A model generated the notes under the pieces. It made no database searches. It saw only the letters and a program-made list of their open reading frames with translations, and was not told where the DNA came from. A stretch of 64,000 nt of DNA from Lycorma delicatula (lineage: Eukaryota; Arthropoda; Insecta; Hemiptera; Fulgoridae): NCBI RefSeq assembly GCF_047948215.1, contig NC_134461.1, forward strand, positions 90,726,245 through 90,790,244. Reading direction: 5' to 3'. This document shows positions 1-11,631 of the stretch, in pieces; within the stretch, counting starts at the first letter, position 1; every line of letters starts with the position of its first letter. The position numbers and the translations under genes were made by a program.

Positions 1-1004
1 TAAAAGTAGCTTTATTGAAGTCCATCAGTAGTTTAGATAACCTAGTTTTTTTATGAATAACTTTTACAGTCTACGGAAAAAGTTATTCATAAAAAAAAAA
101 AACAAGAATTGAATCAATGAAGGCTCAGTGACGAATAGGATTTGACAGTTATTGTTAACTTTGCCAAGGACAATTTCTTGTGAAATAAATATCGAAAAAA
201 AAAAAGATGAAATTTATTTTTTTATATATTTATCAATATTTGGATTCTAAATTTTGTGTTGCTAATCAACCAAAATATGAATTAGTTTTATTATTACTTC
301 TTTTTGATGACTTTTTAACATATTTCAATAAAAAGAATTAGCAAATTGAGCGTATTAATTCGACGATAAGTAAATTAGCGAGTAAAATAAATTAATGAAT
401 GTTTTAAAAATAACAAAAGTCTAAAATATAAATTTTTATTTTAGAAAATATCTATAATAATTAAAAATAATCAGTAATAGAAAGGGGAGGAAATGATATT
501 TAGGCAAATAATTAAATAACTACACATTAGTACTGCAGAGTAGAAAACCAGTTATAATAATAAAGAGATTATTCAGCTTCTATAGCGAATTGTTGCTCAT
601 AAAACAATAGGGCGTCTAATTACTTTCTTATAGCAGTTGCGTACCTTACCTACACCGGCAAGAAGTGTTTAATTAATTTTTTATTTTGTTATAAATACCA
701 ATTCATCTGCAATAAAATACACAGATTTTCTTATTCAACTTCTCACAACATACCATTTACTTTTCCTAATTTTAAAAAAATAATCAATTTTTTAAAAAGA
801 ATTGTCTATAGTTAAGAAATAACTGGAAACCTTTAGTGAAAAACTCCTAGTTAGTACTAGAGCAATGAGAATGGTACTGGTTAGTTAATAAGGTATATTT
901 TTAGAATTTCTCTGAGTTTTTCACACGTATATAAACTCGAATAGATTGAAAAGTAGTAAAAGATTGCATTTATTTATTTCATCTTTTAAACATTTTATTC
1001 TAAG
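1..1004. other. AT-rich sequence, no gene seen
   Basis: This stretch is strongly AT-rich with many A and T runs. I see no coding frame, RNA gene or recognisable transposon motif in it. Confidence 0.6.
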
Positions 1005-2060
1005 AGGATCGTTCGGAAAGTTCTCGGCAAGAAAAAGAAAATATAAAACTATTTGGAAATTTTTATTTTTCATTATAAGTCACCTTTCAATTCGACACAT
1101 TTAGGCCAACTACTTTCCAGCTTTTTAAACGCTTAGTAAACGCTCATAATTTGAAGTACATCTTCGTGATGTACTTCTTCGTGAGTCATTTCTTCAGATT
1201 TGTGTAGTGGAAGAAATCGCTGGGAGCTAGATCAGCGAATACGGCTCATGTAGAAGCATTTTGAACTGTAGTCATAGAGTTTTACTGCAACAACCCGATA
1301 CTGTGTGCAGGCGCTTTATCGTGGTTATAGAGCTTTTAGGTTTTTGTCCAGTTGTAACATTTAGCTTTAATATCACTCTTCAATAATTCCACTAATGAAA
1401 CGTATTAGTTCCGGTGATAGTCTTGTCTTTTTCTAGGCAGTCTATGAATCTCACGAGAATCTTATAAAACAGTAGGCATGACTTTTAGCAGATTAAACCG
1501 TTTTCCCTGTCTTTGGCACACCTGTTCACAACCTATGTTTGGTTTCTAGTAAATAGTAAGCCTGAAATACAGGGATGAAATATATATAATGAATCTATAT
1601 TTTATGCACTGTTATAAAATGTCGATGAAATCTTAGCAGAATCATATTTGAATAAATGTAAAAAAAAAATGTTCAGACGAATACATTTTTCGTCAATCCA
1701 TTGAGTGGAAAGTTTTTTCATACCTAAAACGTCATGTAGTGCACACGGTCTATCGAGTTGTTTGTAATGTTAGCATTACTCAAGTATCTTAAGCCGGCGA
1801 TCATTTAATACGACAATATGAATTTTGTGACAATTTCGTCGGTCGTACAGTTTTTAGGCATACCGTTCATCATCTTGAATTAAGAACAACTACGATTAAA
1901 TTGAGCAGCCCACCTGTTCTTTATTGTCGAAAACGAAAGGACCTTTAAGTGGAATCCTTTAAAGTGGAATCTAAATTTTTTTGTATGTCCTTCAGGGTAA
2001 AACCTTTTAAAATAAAGTACTTTATAATAGACAGAACTTCAATGTTATACATTTTAAAAA
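1005..2060 (-). pseudogene. Degenerate mariner transposase (Tc1/mariner superfamily)
   Basis: This is a dead mariner DNA transposon read on the minus strand. An active copy would encode a cut-and-paste transposase with a DD34D catalytic triad. Reading from about 2000 downward, short stretches in shifting frames match the mariner order: DDER, then IVLNDRRLK, then LHDVLGMKKLSTQWI (the DNA-binding to linker region), and near 1245 DLAPSDFF, which holds the third catalytic Asp. The last 100 bases give KLESSWPKCVELKGD, like the mariner C-terminus. Stops and frameshifts are frequent, so no protein can be made. The end near 1008-1025 (gttcggaaagttctcggc) looks like a terminal segment. I could not define both inverted repeats or a TA duplication. 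Confidence 0.82.
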
Positions 2061-2356
2061 AATGTCAAAACGTGTTTGTGCTTTACTCAATCGCCACAAG
2101 CAAGCACAACTAAACATACATATATCTTGTACAACCTAATTTGCATACATAAAATCATTTTTATTTTTTCATTAACTTCTAGACTTAATAAATTACAATA
2201 CATTAAAAAAATATAACGAAAATATATAACTACAAACAACTCGTAAAATACTGGTAAATTAACAAAACACATACATTCACACAAATAGAGTACGTACACT
2301 TATATGCTGTACAAAACTGAAGAGAATTAGGATAAAAGTATTTTTTAAATTGTGTG

Positions 2357-2388
2357 ACACACACACACACACACACACACGCGCGCAC
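2357..2388. repeat. (AC)n/(GC)n microsatellite
   Basis: About 12 uninterrupted AC units are followed by a short GCGCGC run. It is a simple-sequence repeat. Confidence 0.95.
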
Positions 2389-3189
2389 ATATTGTATGTG
2401 TATATGTTTATTCATACGACAAAAATTTCACTAAACCACAAAAAGACCTAGAGTTATTAAAATAGCAACCTAGATTTTTGTAATTTACCAAATATAAGGA
2501 AAAAAAGGAAATTATAAAAACATGAATATTTATTCATTAATCATACTAACCATTTATATTGTCTTGTATCATATAATAATGTATTGAAATTTATAATCTT
2601 TCAGGCGTGAAAACTTTCAATCTTAGAAATTGTTGTTGCTCAATAAAATAAAAAGGAAATTAATCAACATTAAACCTAATCATTCAAGTGAAGAAAATTT
2701 ATGTTTCAATCTATAATTACATAATTTAACATATTATTACAATTTAATAATATGACCATTACCTTCAGTATTGGTGACATGAAGCGTAGCTTTTTAAGTT
2801 GGCTGTAGATATGTAGGCCTAGGCTATAACGTAAAATTGAAGGCTGCAGTAAAAGTGAAAAGTAGTTTATTTATGTAGCAATGTTTTTAATTATTTTATT
2901 AATGTTCCAGTCTATTGTAATAATAACTAGTTAAATCATACTTACCGGATGATATTATTTATTACATTTTACAATTCCTTTATAAAAATGAAGAAGAAGA
3001 AATAACCACTTACGTAATAAAGTGAACAAATTAGATGTTTATTATTTCTGTTTAAAAAAAATTATTTTGAATGTAAAAAAAATGTTTATTATTTTATTTT
3101 ACCAGGATTGTATGTTTGTTTATGCTCCTGTAATTCAGATCGGCTGCACTGTTTTTCATAAAAAAGCTACCAAAACGATATTTTATCAG

Positions 3190-3320
3190 TCTCGCAAATA
3201 ACGAGATAAATCTCGTTATATGAGAGATGAGTCTCACAGATCATACAAATGAAATTGTTATCTGTGAGATGGTATCTGAATAAATATTGTTTGATCTTAA
3301 GAGATCAGACAACATGAAAA
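3190..3320. repeat. Cluster of three short inverted repeats
   Basis: Three hairpins lie in a row: aacgagat/atctcgtt with a 2-base loop, tctcacagat/atctgtgaga with a loop of about 24 bases, and tgatctt/gagatca around AA. Flanking DNA lacks such structure. It may be a decayed MITE, but no target duplication is clear. Confidence 0.5.
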
Positions 3321-4330
3321 AATAAACAAAATTTTACTTGGTAAATGATGTTTTTTCAATCCTAAAAAGAAAAATTATTTGAATGAAACTATTAGAGTTT
3401 CACAGTAATAAAAATAATAATACCGTTTATTTATTGATTTTCGTTCAATAAAGTAGTATCAATACTTCGGTATATTGTCCTAAAATAGAAAAACAAATAT
3501 CAGTTCCTTATCATAATCTTTTAATTCTTCATACGTACTTATAATTCTACATATTTAAATTTATGTACATAAATAATCCGCAAAAAACCACCCAGAGCCA
3601 CAATTTTATGTTTCATCTTAATCTTTTTCTTATTATTAATCATCCAATTATAAATTGTATAACTAATTAAGCCTTTCTTGAAGACACTAATACTATTACA
3701 AAAAGGATCAATTCCGTTGCAATTTTTAAATGTTTATAAATATCTCGCCAAAGGAGTAAGCCAACTATACTGCATATAACGAAATAAATTAAATCTTCTG
3801 TTGACTATGTAATCAATGCTCAAAATACCAATTTCTGAACGTCAATGTACCTTATAAGGAAATATCACATTCTGAAGCTCTCTTCTTGTCTTAAGAGAAA
3901 TGATACGTCAATTCCTACATTCATTCTCACAGGTCGGAAAATTCCTTCAGTAAAATCACTATAATACTTATTAGAAAACAGTGTTCTCTGGATTGCTTCA
4001 ATTTTATTACTGGTATCTTCTCACTTGTAAATCCAAAATATGGAGCAGTATTCAAGTACTGGTCAGATGATGTAAAGTTATAACCGTAAAATGATGTTTA
4101 ATGTTTGGAACAGGCGGCCAACTCAAAGCAATAGCACATGGTACATCCTATATTTGGCAATAATCTTGCCTACATTATTTATAAAAAGTAGCTACAACCT
4201 CTACGCGAAGTATACTTTTAAGAGATCTTATATTGATAGTTAGGTAACATGGTTTTTCATGAAAAGTTATAAGCTTAGTTTTCCTAGATTTAATATCATA
4301 CGATTTGCAGTAAATCAACCGAGTAATTTC

Positions 4331-5171
4331 CAATATCTGTTTTTTTTTTGTTTTCCGTAGGAGGAGGAAAAAGCTCCGCCAGCCACCGCCAGGCCCGCTC
4401 TGACGGCAAGTGCGAAGCTCTCATCCGTTAAAAAACCTCCCTTTCTAATCACGCAGGGGCCAGACCTAATCCACATGGTATGTACGCAGCCCCTGCGCAA
4501 TCACCCGGGCGCTCTTGTCATCGAATTAGAGTAGCCAGAACGACGTCGTCCCCAGAGGATCATCGGCGAACGACGATTCTGAGGAGTCCACGCCATCCAA
4601 CCTCTAAAACTGGCCGCCCACAGGCATCCGGCTTGGGTCGCTTCACCTAAGGTCAATTACAGACTTCCAGCCTGCCTGTCCTCTCTCCTCCGCTGCCTTG
4701 TTTGAATAATGACTGACACTGCAGTTGTTACTCTCGTCCAACATTACACTTATGACATTATCCACATTCACTGCGTGGTCCATCAAGGCGGCCTTCAAGT
4801 CTCTCCACCGCGTGCAAAAAACCGTATCTTGCTCCCCACAATCATAGCAGCATCTCGCGGTATAAACTACTCATACGGTACAGGTAATCTTGAAAGCATC
4901 CGTACCCTGATAGAAACTGGATGAGCTCGTAATTCGGCTGCTCCCTGTACTTCCGCTCTACCCAACTCCTGACCTCACTGATGAGCCGGTGTGTCCATCA
5001 TCTCGTTTCCGCCGCATTCCACCTGTCGATCCACGCTCTGAACATCTCGTCGATAGCCACTTTTCTCTCATTCGCGAAGCAATAGAATGTCTCATCTTGG
5101 TCTGCAGGTCAATCGGTGGCACACCAGCTACAACTGATACCGCCTATATACCTATCGTCCTGTAATATGTG
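4331..5171 (-). mobile_element. Decayed 3' end of an R1-like LINE
   Basis: This block is much less AT-rich than its surroundings and is bounded on the left by a T run (about 4338-4348), which is a poly(A) tail on the minus strand. Read from the right on the minus strand, shifting frames give EVRSWVERKYREQPNYELIQ, FLSGYGCFQDYLYRM, then CCYDCGEQDTVF. These line up with the C-terminal region of R1-clade reverse transcriptases and their cysteine-rich knuckle, as seen in the better-preserved copy at 36.9-37.7 kb. The coding region is broken by stops and shifts. The flanking octamers aatatctg (4331-4338) and aatatgtg (5164-5171) could be a decayed target duplication. The frames at 4315-4500 and 4709-4924 are shadows of this element. 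Confidence 0.68.
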
Positions 5172-6941
5172 TTTGCAGCATAACAATTCACCATAATTGT
5201 TCACCTTTGCAAGAAGTTTGAGACAGCCGTTCAGCAATGTTTATATTCTCAGAAGCAGATTTCTATGAAAATGGAATGCAAAAGATGATTACACGATATA
5301 AGTGCCTTAATGTAGGCGGAAATTATGTAGCATTTTAGATTAAGATTCAGGCTATCAGATGAACATAATTTTTTTCAAAAAAAGATTGCTTGTTTTTTTT
5401 ATATTAAAAACGTTATTTGCTAATAATCATGCCTTATAAATAACGAATTAAGTATTCAGAGTGTTAATACAAGAAATTTTCCTGTTCTTACCATAACATT
5501 TCTGTTTTACTAGAAAGAATTTTAACCAAATGTTCCAGTTTGATATTTAGTTATACTCCAGTACCAAAGTTTAATTCTAAAAAAAAATTATACTTTATTA
5601 ATGAGTCTGGATGAGCATGATACAAATTTATTTTTCTCGGTGAGTTCTATTTAAAGCAGTTTGAGGCAGATTAATAGTTTTATCTTAAATTGTTCTGCAC
5701 GATTTCAAGTTTGGTTTTAAGTTAACTAAATTTTTAGCTAATAAAATCTAAAACAAGTAAAAGGACAAAGTTTGAAGGTTTTTTTTATACCAAAGAAAAA
5801 TTGAATTTGTTTAGCGTAATATCAAGCTAACAAAAGTGTTTGAGAAAAGCATGATGATTATTTGTAAAACTGTATTTCATAAAATTGGATAAATTTAAAT
5901 TAAGTTGTTTCTAGCTAATAAAATAAAAAAAAAATTCTGCCCAAATTCACAAAGAAAGAAAGAATAAATAGTAATAGAGAAGAATGTTTTAAAAGTTAAA
6001 GAAAATGTAATTTTTTGTTTTGCTTATTTTCGTTTAAGAATAACGGACCGAATGTCTGCCTTTTTTTATAAGCGCAGATTTAAAAACTTGAGATTGAAAT
6101 GAGTCGACGAAATGTTAGGAAGTTCGGTTAGTTTGTGAAGAGCGAGTTGGAAAGGGAAAGAAGAGTTTTGGAGGAGGAGAAAGTAAGAAAGGATGGAATA
6201 AAAGTAGGGAGAGTGCAAATAAAGATGAGTGGAATCTGTGGAACAAAGGGCAAAGGGATTATCCCTAATGAAAATATTTCACATGTATTCGCAGGAGACT
6301 GACTTATGAGTTTTATTTGTTTCTCGTCTCCGGTCTGGCAGACGCCGCAATAACAGTTCGCCTCTGTCATAGTCACACAAATCTCAAACCCTTTTAGTGT
6401 ATAAATGAATACATACGCACATGTACAAACACGAACGAAAAATTGCATTTAGAAAGTATCATTTAGTATAATTTTATAGGATATAAAAAAAGTTGAATGT
6501 TAAATACGACGTTTATTTTATACGTACTTTTTATTTATACATATTTTTTAAGCGTTATGATTAATATTTGTAAAACGATTTACATTTATTATAAATGCGG
6601 TGTGGGATTTTATGAATTCTAAGTTAAATATAATATTGAACATTTTATGTAAAATCTAATTTATTAAAAATTATACGAATCTTTTAATTTTATTTTTTTT
6701 TGTTTTGTTTACTTTTTACCAAAAAGGAGAAAGAAATTTTTTCATCTATTACGATTAAGAAGAATATTTTTTATGAGTTTATATAATTTTACTAAAGTTG
6801 TCATTGAAAAATAAATACGTTTAAAAATTTGTGAAATTTTTACCTTTTCTTGTGTCTAATATATATCGTCGCTTATAATTTACCTTCAACGATTGTCAAA
6901 ATTGAAGCGTTGGTTTTTATGTTTTAAAGTATATTAAAGTA
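5172..6941. other. AT-rich sequence; one purine-rich patch, no gene recognised
   Basis: Mostly AT-rich. At about 6130-6260 the plus strand is purine-rich (ggaaaggg, gaggaggag). The minus-strand frame of 106 codons at 6128-6448 runs through this patch, is rich in Phe/Leu/Ser because of strand composition, and has no family motif. I do not treat it as a gene. Confidence 0.5.
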
Positions 6942-7041
6942 TGCGTTAAATACTTTCTCAGAGATGTGTACTTCCTCAGAGCTTCTTCTACTTAAATTAA
7001 ATTAAAAGCAGAAATCTCTGGGAAAGTATTCAACTCGCATG
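6942..7041. mobile_element. Short MITE-like inverted-repeat element
   Basis: The left arm begins atgcgttaaatactttctc and the right arm ends gggaaagtattcaactcgca. The arms pair over about 27 bases with a few mismatches around an AT-rich centre. The total length of about 100 bases, long arms and lack of coding capacity fit a MITE. I could not fix a target duplication. Confidence 0.55.
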
Positions 7042-7439
7042 AAAAAATAAACAAGTAAATTGAAAAAAAAAAAATTAAATAAATACAAATATAAAATCCG
7101 TAAAGTATGCAAGAAAAATCTATAGAATATGTTGTTTCTTTCTAAATTTCCAACACCAGCTCTGACCATTGTTCTATCGGAAATGTTTAACTGATAAAAC
7201 CTGATGATAATTTGTATTTACCAAGAGGATGCACTCTAAAATAAATTAAGGGAACAAGAGATAAATATTAAAAATTAAAAAAAAACACGACTACCAGGAA
7301 AAAACATTGCTGACAAACATTGCTCTTTAATATAGGATAATTACTAATATAGGATAATAAAAGAGGGAGCGAGTGACAAATTTTGTATAAAGAATTTAAA
7401 TATAGTACAATTATTTTTTTTTAATTTATTTAAAAATAC

Positions 7440-7600
7440 ATACAGCCTATAATACTCCCGATAACGTAAGATTTCCATCGCGGGGTTATATATCTAAATC
7501 GGTTCAGCCGTTCTGTTACTACGGTGGAACAAACATATATACATACATGCATAACATATACCCTAAATACATTACACTCACCTTTTGGGTAGTCGTGTAA
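7440..7600 (+). repeat. Retroposon 3'-end-like fragment
   Basis: The sequence contains atctaaatcggttcagccgt, a short tandem of atacatac type, and a terminal ttttgggtagtcgtgtaaaa. This order resembles the conserved 3' ends of insect non-LTR elements and their SINEs. No coding sequence is attached. The assignment rests on general resemblance. Confidence 0.45.
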
Positions 7601-7867
7601 AAATAACAAGTATAAAATTTATAAGAAATTTTAAAACTAAAAGAAAAACAACAAAATAAATAAAAAAATAATTAATCTCAAAATGGGATTTTCCCACCTC
7701 TTGAGAACCACCTTAAAGTAATATTAAAAAGATCGGGATAATAACGTAATATTATTATGATTGACATTTTTAAGATGAATTTTAGTCATTTTTTTTTTTT
7801 TTTTTACTAACCGAGGATTCAATTTAATGAAAACGTTTTAATGATTAAAATTTCAAATCTATTTTTA

Positions 7868-8317
7868 CTTCGTTGTACGACCTAAAGAAAGTAATGTGAT
7901 CGTGAAAAATATCGGTTTCTAGATTTCAACAGAAATATCCTTTTCACCATCCCTGAATCCATTTTGACTAGTTTCGGCGTGACGTCTGTACGTACGTATG
8001 TATGTATGTACGTACGTATCTCGCATAACTCAAAAACAATTAATTAGCCATAGGATGTTGAAATTTTGGATTTATAACTATTGTAACATCTAGTTGTGCA
8101 CCTCTCTTTTTGAATGCAATCGACTGAACCAAAAGTTTCCAAAAAAGTCCAAAATCCATTTTTTGGGGATTTTTTACTTTTTCTTAATTGTAGTAAGAAG
8201 CCCTTATTGAGATCTTTTCAACGATATAACATAAGTGGTACTTATTTTCATCGGTTCCAGAGTTATAGCCAAATGAAATTTTAATTAATGAAATATTTGG
8301 GTCGTACAAAGGGAAGG
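7868..8317 (+). repeat. Dispersed repeat family R3, copy 1
   Basis: This stretch starts acttcgttgtacgacctaaa, then has a block around gtgatcgtgaaaaatatcgg and gtttcggcgtgacg. The same blocks in the same order recur at 41077-41215. A (GTAC/GTAT)n run at about 7990-8021 lies inside it. It is non-coding. The first 13 bases are nearly the inverse of cgtacaaggaagt seen at the ends of R5 repeats, so R3 and R5 may be parts of one element. Confidence 0.6.
7990..8021. repeat. (GTAC/GTAT)n microsatellite
   Basis: Tandem tetranucleotides gtac and gtat alternate over about 32 bases inside the R3 repeat. Confidence 0.85.
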
Positions 8318-8575
8318 CACATCGGTTCGAATCAGACTTCATCTTCTTTTTTTAACTTTTTTTTTAAATTTAAATACATTGATTTATTAATAAAACTATT
8401 AGCCTCTTATTGTAAAAAAAATTACGATAAACAATAATAACAATAACAAAAAAATAGCAGTTATTAATGAAATAAAATTTTATGTAATCTTCATTTTAAA
8501 AAAAATATGTAAATGTAATTAAATAGGCGTACAAGGAAATCTCATATGTTGTCCACATCAGATTTTTAAGCAAAA
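8318..8575 (+). repeat. Dispersed repeat R5, copy 1
   Basis: It runs from gtcgtacaaagggaaggcac through an AT-rich block containing gaaataaaattttatg to a right end cgtacaaggaaatc then gtccacatcagattt. Other copies: 9708-9775 (minus, end only), 11375-11625 (minus), 57110-57380 (plus) and 58310-58430 (plus). Both ends carry cgtacaagg and a catc-gatt motif. It has no coding sequence. Confidence 0.65.
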
Positions 8576-9707
8576 TTTACAGGAAAAATAAAGGAAAAGT
8601 CCATCTAAATGTAAGAATGAATTGTGGTACTAGAATAAATACAATTGATACAACTATTAATATAATAAAATAAAGTTTATAATTTCAGAAATTACTGAAA
8701 CCAGAAAACAATCATGTTTTTTTCCGACTTCATGTAATTTATGTAGACCTACATTCAACTTACACATGTTATTAGAAAGTAAGAACATGTAAACATATGA
8801 TTTAGGGTATCATGCAGATAAATCCATCCTATTAATATTAAAACAATATTGAACTAACTATATTGTTTGTTTGAAGGATATTTACATACAATAGAAAGCG
8901 AAATGAAAGCGAAAGCGCATGTCATATATACGTATAAACCCCTTTACAATGTTTTTACTGTCGGTGGCTTAATAACAGTAATAGTAATAATAATAAAATT
9001 TACCGCATGAACTGACCTGCTGTTTTAAAATATTCTATTCTCTAATATAATAGATGAAATTAAAGCCTTTAGCGTAAATTATAATTATTATTGTGATATT
9101 GTAATAATTGATTGAAAAAATAGATAAGAAAGCTTTCTATATTGTCTTAGATAACTCTGATTACATTATTTAAAAGTAAAACGCTTATAAATCATTATTA
9201 AACATGCATTAATCAATCCCAGGATCTATAATTATATTATGATTTTATTATTAACTCGTGGAATGTAAATTAAGTTATAAAAACATTTTCTCCGTTCTTC
9301 ATATCTGATGAGATTTAACTTCCACATTATTTTGGGCTTGTCACAAATAAAACTGTGTCTCGGAAATAATATTTTTATTGATCTAAGTAAATGTTATTAT
9401 GGGTATATATCGTTCAATTATTAACATTTATTTGATTTAATATTAATTAATTGTTAGGTATAAATTAATTTTCTAAAATATACGTTATTATTCCGAAAAA
9501 TGAAATAATTAAATTAAACTGTAATGAATACAAATTAAAAATATTCGACTTCGAAAAAGAAGACAGTTTTACTAACTTGTTAAATTATTTTAATTAATTA
9601 ATTTTTTCATGAAATATTTTGATAAAAAATATATCGCAAACCTTATTAAATAAAGTAGAAATAATAACTAACCAGTGACTTAAAAGGAATACTACTTATT
9701 TTTAAAA
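8576..9707. other. AT-rich sequence, nothing recognised
   Basis: No gene, transposon motif or long repeat is visible here. Confidence 0.55.
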
Positions 9708-9775
9708 ATCTGATGTGTACACCACATTACTTCCTTGTACGCCTATTAAATTACATATACACATTTTTTGCTGCA
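9708..9775 (-). repeat. Dispersed repeat R5, end fragment
   Basis: The stretch reads aatctgatgtgtacaccaca, then acttccttgtacgcc, then tattaaattacatatac. It is the reverse complement of the right end of the 8318-8575 copy. Confidence 0.65.
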
Positions 9776-10236
9776 CTTCATTTAAACTTATTTCATATGA
9801 AAGTGAGATACGTTCCTCCAATTGTTTAATAAAGTGGACAGTTACAGAATTGCTGAAATATTAGTTTTTATTAACATCAAACATTTATAGAATTATTAAT
9901 TCAACAATCTTTCATGAAATATTAGAACGCAGTAAAAGTTGTTTTATTACTCGTATTACTGAATCAAAGAATGTTAAAACCAAAGAAAGAACAAAAAGAT
10001 TAAGAGAAGATGGATATAAAGAGTGAGAAAATTTGAAAACTAGAGAACGTTTACACAAATTAAAATCAGGAGAATCAATCAAACCAGAGGTTTCCAAACT
10101 TTTTTTTCTCATAGACCACTTTCAAAATTTTGCTGGTTCCGGTGGACCCCCTGCAGCTACATTTCTACCATATTTCCAGTCGACGGAAAATGTGCGTTAC
10201 GGCTGAGTTCCACGAACTAACAGCTTCCTAAAAAAA

Positions 10237-10381
10237 AGTGAGAATTGATTGGTTAATTTTTGATTGACTGTGCTGTGAGTGGATGTCAAAAAAGTAAAGT
10301 TGGCCAATCAAAAAAATGCTTCCATCCAACTTTACATTTTTGACATCTACTCACAGCACAAGAAAGCAATCAATTCTCACT
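10237..10381. repeat. Long imperfect inverted repeat inside the hAT element
   Basis: Left arm 10237-10303 and right arm 10326-10381 pair over most of their length, for example gtgagaattgattg with caatcaattctcac, and gctgtgagtggatgtcaaaa with its complement. The loop is about 22 bases. It could fold as a long hairpin if transcribed. Confidence 0.85.
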
Positions 10382-10602
10382 TATTTTATTTAGAAAACGT
10401 CCCATTCAGAGTGGTAAAATGCAAAAGAAAAATAGTATATTTTTTTTTGTTGCATTTTTTCAAATATGTAATCATTACACTATTAATTATTATTGTTATC
10501 ATATTGCAATGTAATATAATAAAATTGTCGTAATATAATTACAATTAAACATTAATAACGTAATGTAACTTCTACAATGACAATCACAAAATAGTTACAA
10601 TT

Positions 10603-10880
10603 TTAATGGGAGGGATGTACTTGATGGATTGACAGCAAATTATCAATATTTGGCTTCAGTTTTATTAGGAATAAGCGCAAATCTCCCCGTTCTGTGATAT
10701 TGAATCTGCTCCTTTTTTTTGATAAAAGGTTTGTAACGACACTAAAACTTTTTTCGACAAGATATGACGAGGGAAACGCTATCAAAAGATTTCTCGCAAT
10801 TCCCCACAGTCCAGGATATTTTTCATCTGGTTTCGATAGTGAAGAAAATTTTAGTTGTTCTCTATCGAAACCAGATGAAT
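10603..10880 (-). pseudogene. hAT transposase C-terminal dimerisation domain (fragment)
   Basis: Read on the minus strand the frame gives KPDEKYPGLWGIARNLL, then IAFPSSYLVEKSFSVV, then LLSKKRSRFNITERGDLRL and LKPNIDNLL before a stop at 10603. This matches the C-terminal dimerisation domain of hAT transposases of the ZBED5/FAM200/SCAND3 type, where P-T/S-YLxExxFS and the basic RxRL/RxRF segment are conserved. The domain helps transposase subunits pair. About 80 residues remain from a family usually over 500. Nothing upstream encodes the zinc finger or catalytic part. The reading is uninterrupted, which suggests a fairly recent deletion derivative. A 16-bp inverted repeat (10824-10839 with 10862-10877) sits at the 5' edge of the coding remnant. 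Confidence 0.85.
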
Positions 10881-11008
10881 TTTCGTGGACCCCCGCTTAC
10901 GAATTGTAAACCCCCATTTTTTTGTCAGGCCAACGTAGACCCCCCGTCGAGTCTCCCGTGGACCCCTGGGGGTCCACCTGGACCACTTTGGAAATCAATG
11001 AATCAAAC

Positions 11009-11374
11009 TAAAGAGCGATTAAATGATTAGCAACGAATAAACGAAATGATGATCAACTCCGACTTAGGGAGAATATTTTCCGACAATATCAGAGGAATAA
11101 TGAACTTAAAGATAAGAATTTCTTGCAATTTATTAAAGATCGGGTATGTATGACTTGCTGTATATTTTGTTCTTGTGAGGGTTTATTTTTCAATCACACT
11201 GAAGTTAACTGTAGATATAATGTAGATAAATTAAACAGAAATTCCAGAACAATTAAATAAAACTGAGCAGAAATTAAACTAGAAAATCCAAAAATAATAC
11301 GATTGTAAATTATAATTTTCAATAGTATTAAATAATCAGCTGTTTCACCAAATCTATTACATAACACATATTAA
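11009..11374. other. AT-rich flank of the hAT insertion
   Basis: Together with 9905-10076 this is the DNA into which hAT inserted. It encodes short charged stretches in places, but no frame is sustained and no family is recognised. Confidence 0.4.
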
Positions 11375-11625
11375 TAATGTCTATTAAATTACGCATTTCT
11401 AAAAGTATATAAAATTTTATTTCACTAATAACTTTTTCTTTTTTTTAAAGATTTTTTCTTTTTTTTTTACTGTTATTATTGAATTATTAATTATTGTAAT
11501 ATTTTTTTTTACAATCACAGGTTAATAATTATTAATAAATCAATTTATCTAAATTTAAAAAAAAAAAAAAATAGGAGATGAAGTCTGATTCGAACCTGAA
11601 TGCCTTACCCTTCTAAGATTCAAAT
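11375..11625 (-). repeat. Dispersed repeat R5, inverted copy
   Basis: It reads ttttatttcactaataact in the AT-rich core and ends gatgaagtctgattcgaacc then gccttacccttct. This is the reverse complement of the 8318-8535 copy, so the two form an inverted pair about 3 kb apart. Confidence 0.65.
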
Positions 11626-11631
11626 ACCGTA

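Larger units (their letters stand above)
2061..4330. other. AT-rich sequence with a microsatellite and small hairpins
   Basis: No gene is visible. The frames at 2087-2415 are chance readings through AT-rich DNA and an (AC)n run. The only structures I see are the dinucleotide repeat at 2357-2388 and a cluster of short inverted repeats at 3190-3320. Confidence 0.6.
10085..11000 (-). mobile_element. Non-autonomous hAT DNA transposon with 8-bp target duplication
   Basis: The element is 916 bases long and flanked by an exact 8-bp direct repeat, aatcaaac, at 10077-10084 and 11001-11008, the length typical of hAT insertions. Its ends are short imperfect inverted repeats: left cagaggtttccaaac, right (reverse complement) cattgatttccaaag, 11 of 15 matching. 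Subterminal copies of gtggaccccc occur near both ends. Inside are a long inverted repeat (10237-10381) and only the last part of a transposase (10603-10880, minus). Without the catalytic RNase H-like domain it could move only with help from a complete relative. It interrupts older sequence of unknown nature. Confidence 0.86.

Noticed and set aside
6128..6448. 106-codon minus-strand gene
   Set aside because: Half of it reads the complement of a purine-rich patch and the rest has no recognisable domain or exon structure.
10694..11030. Plus-strand open frames of 71 and 88 codons
   Set aside because: They are shadows of the minus-strand hAT transposase remnant and its GC-rich subterminal repeats.
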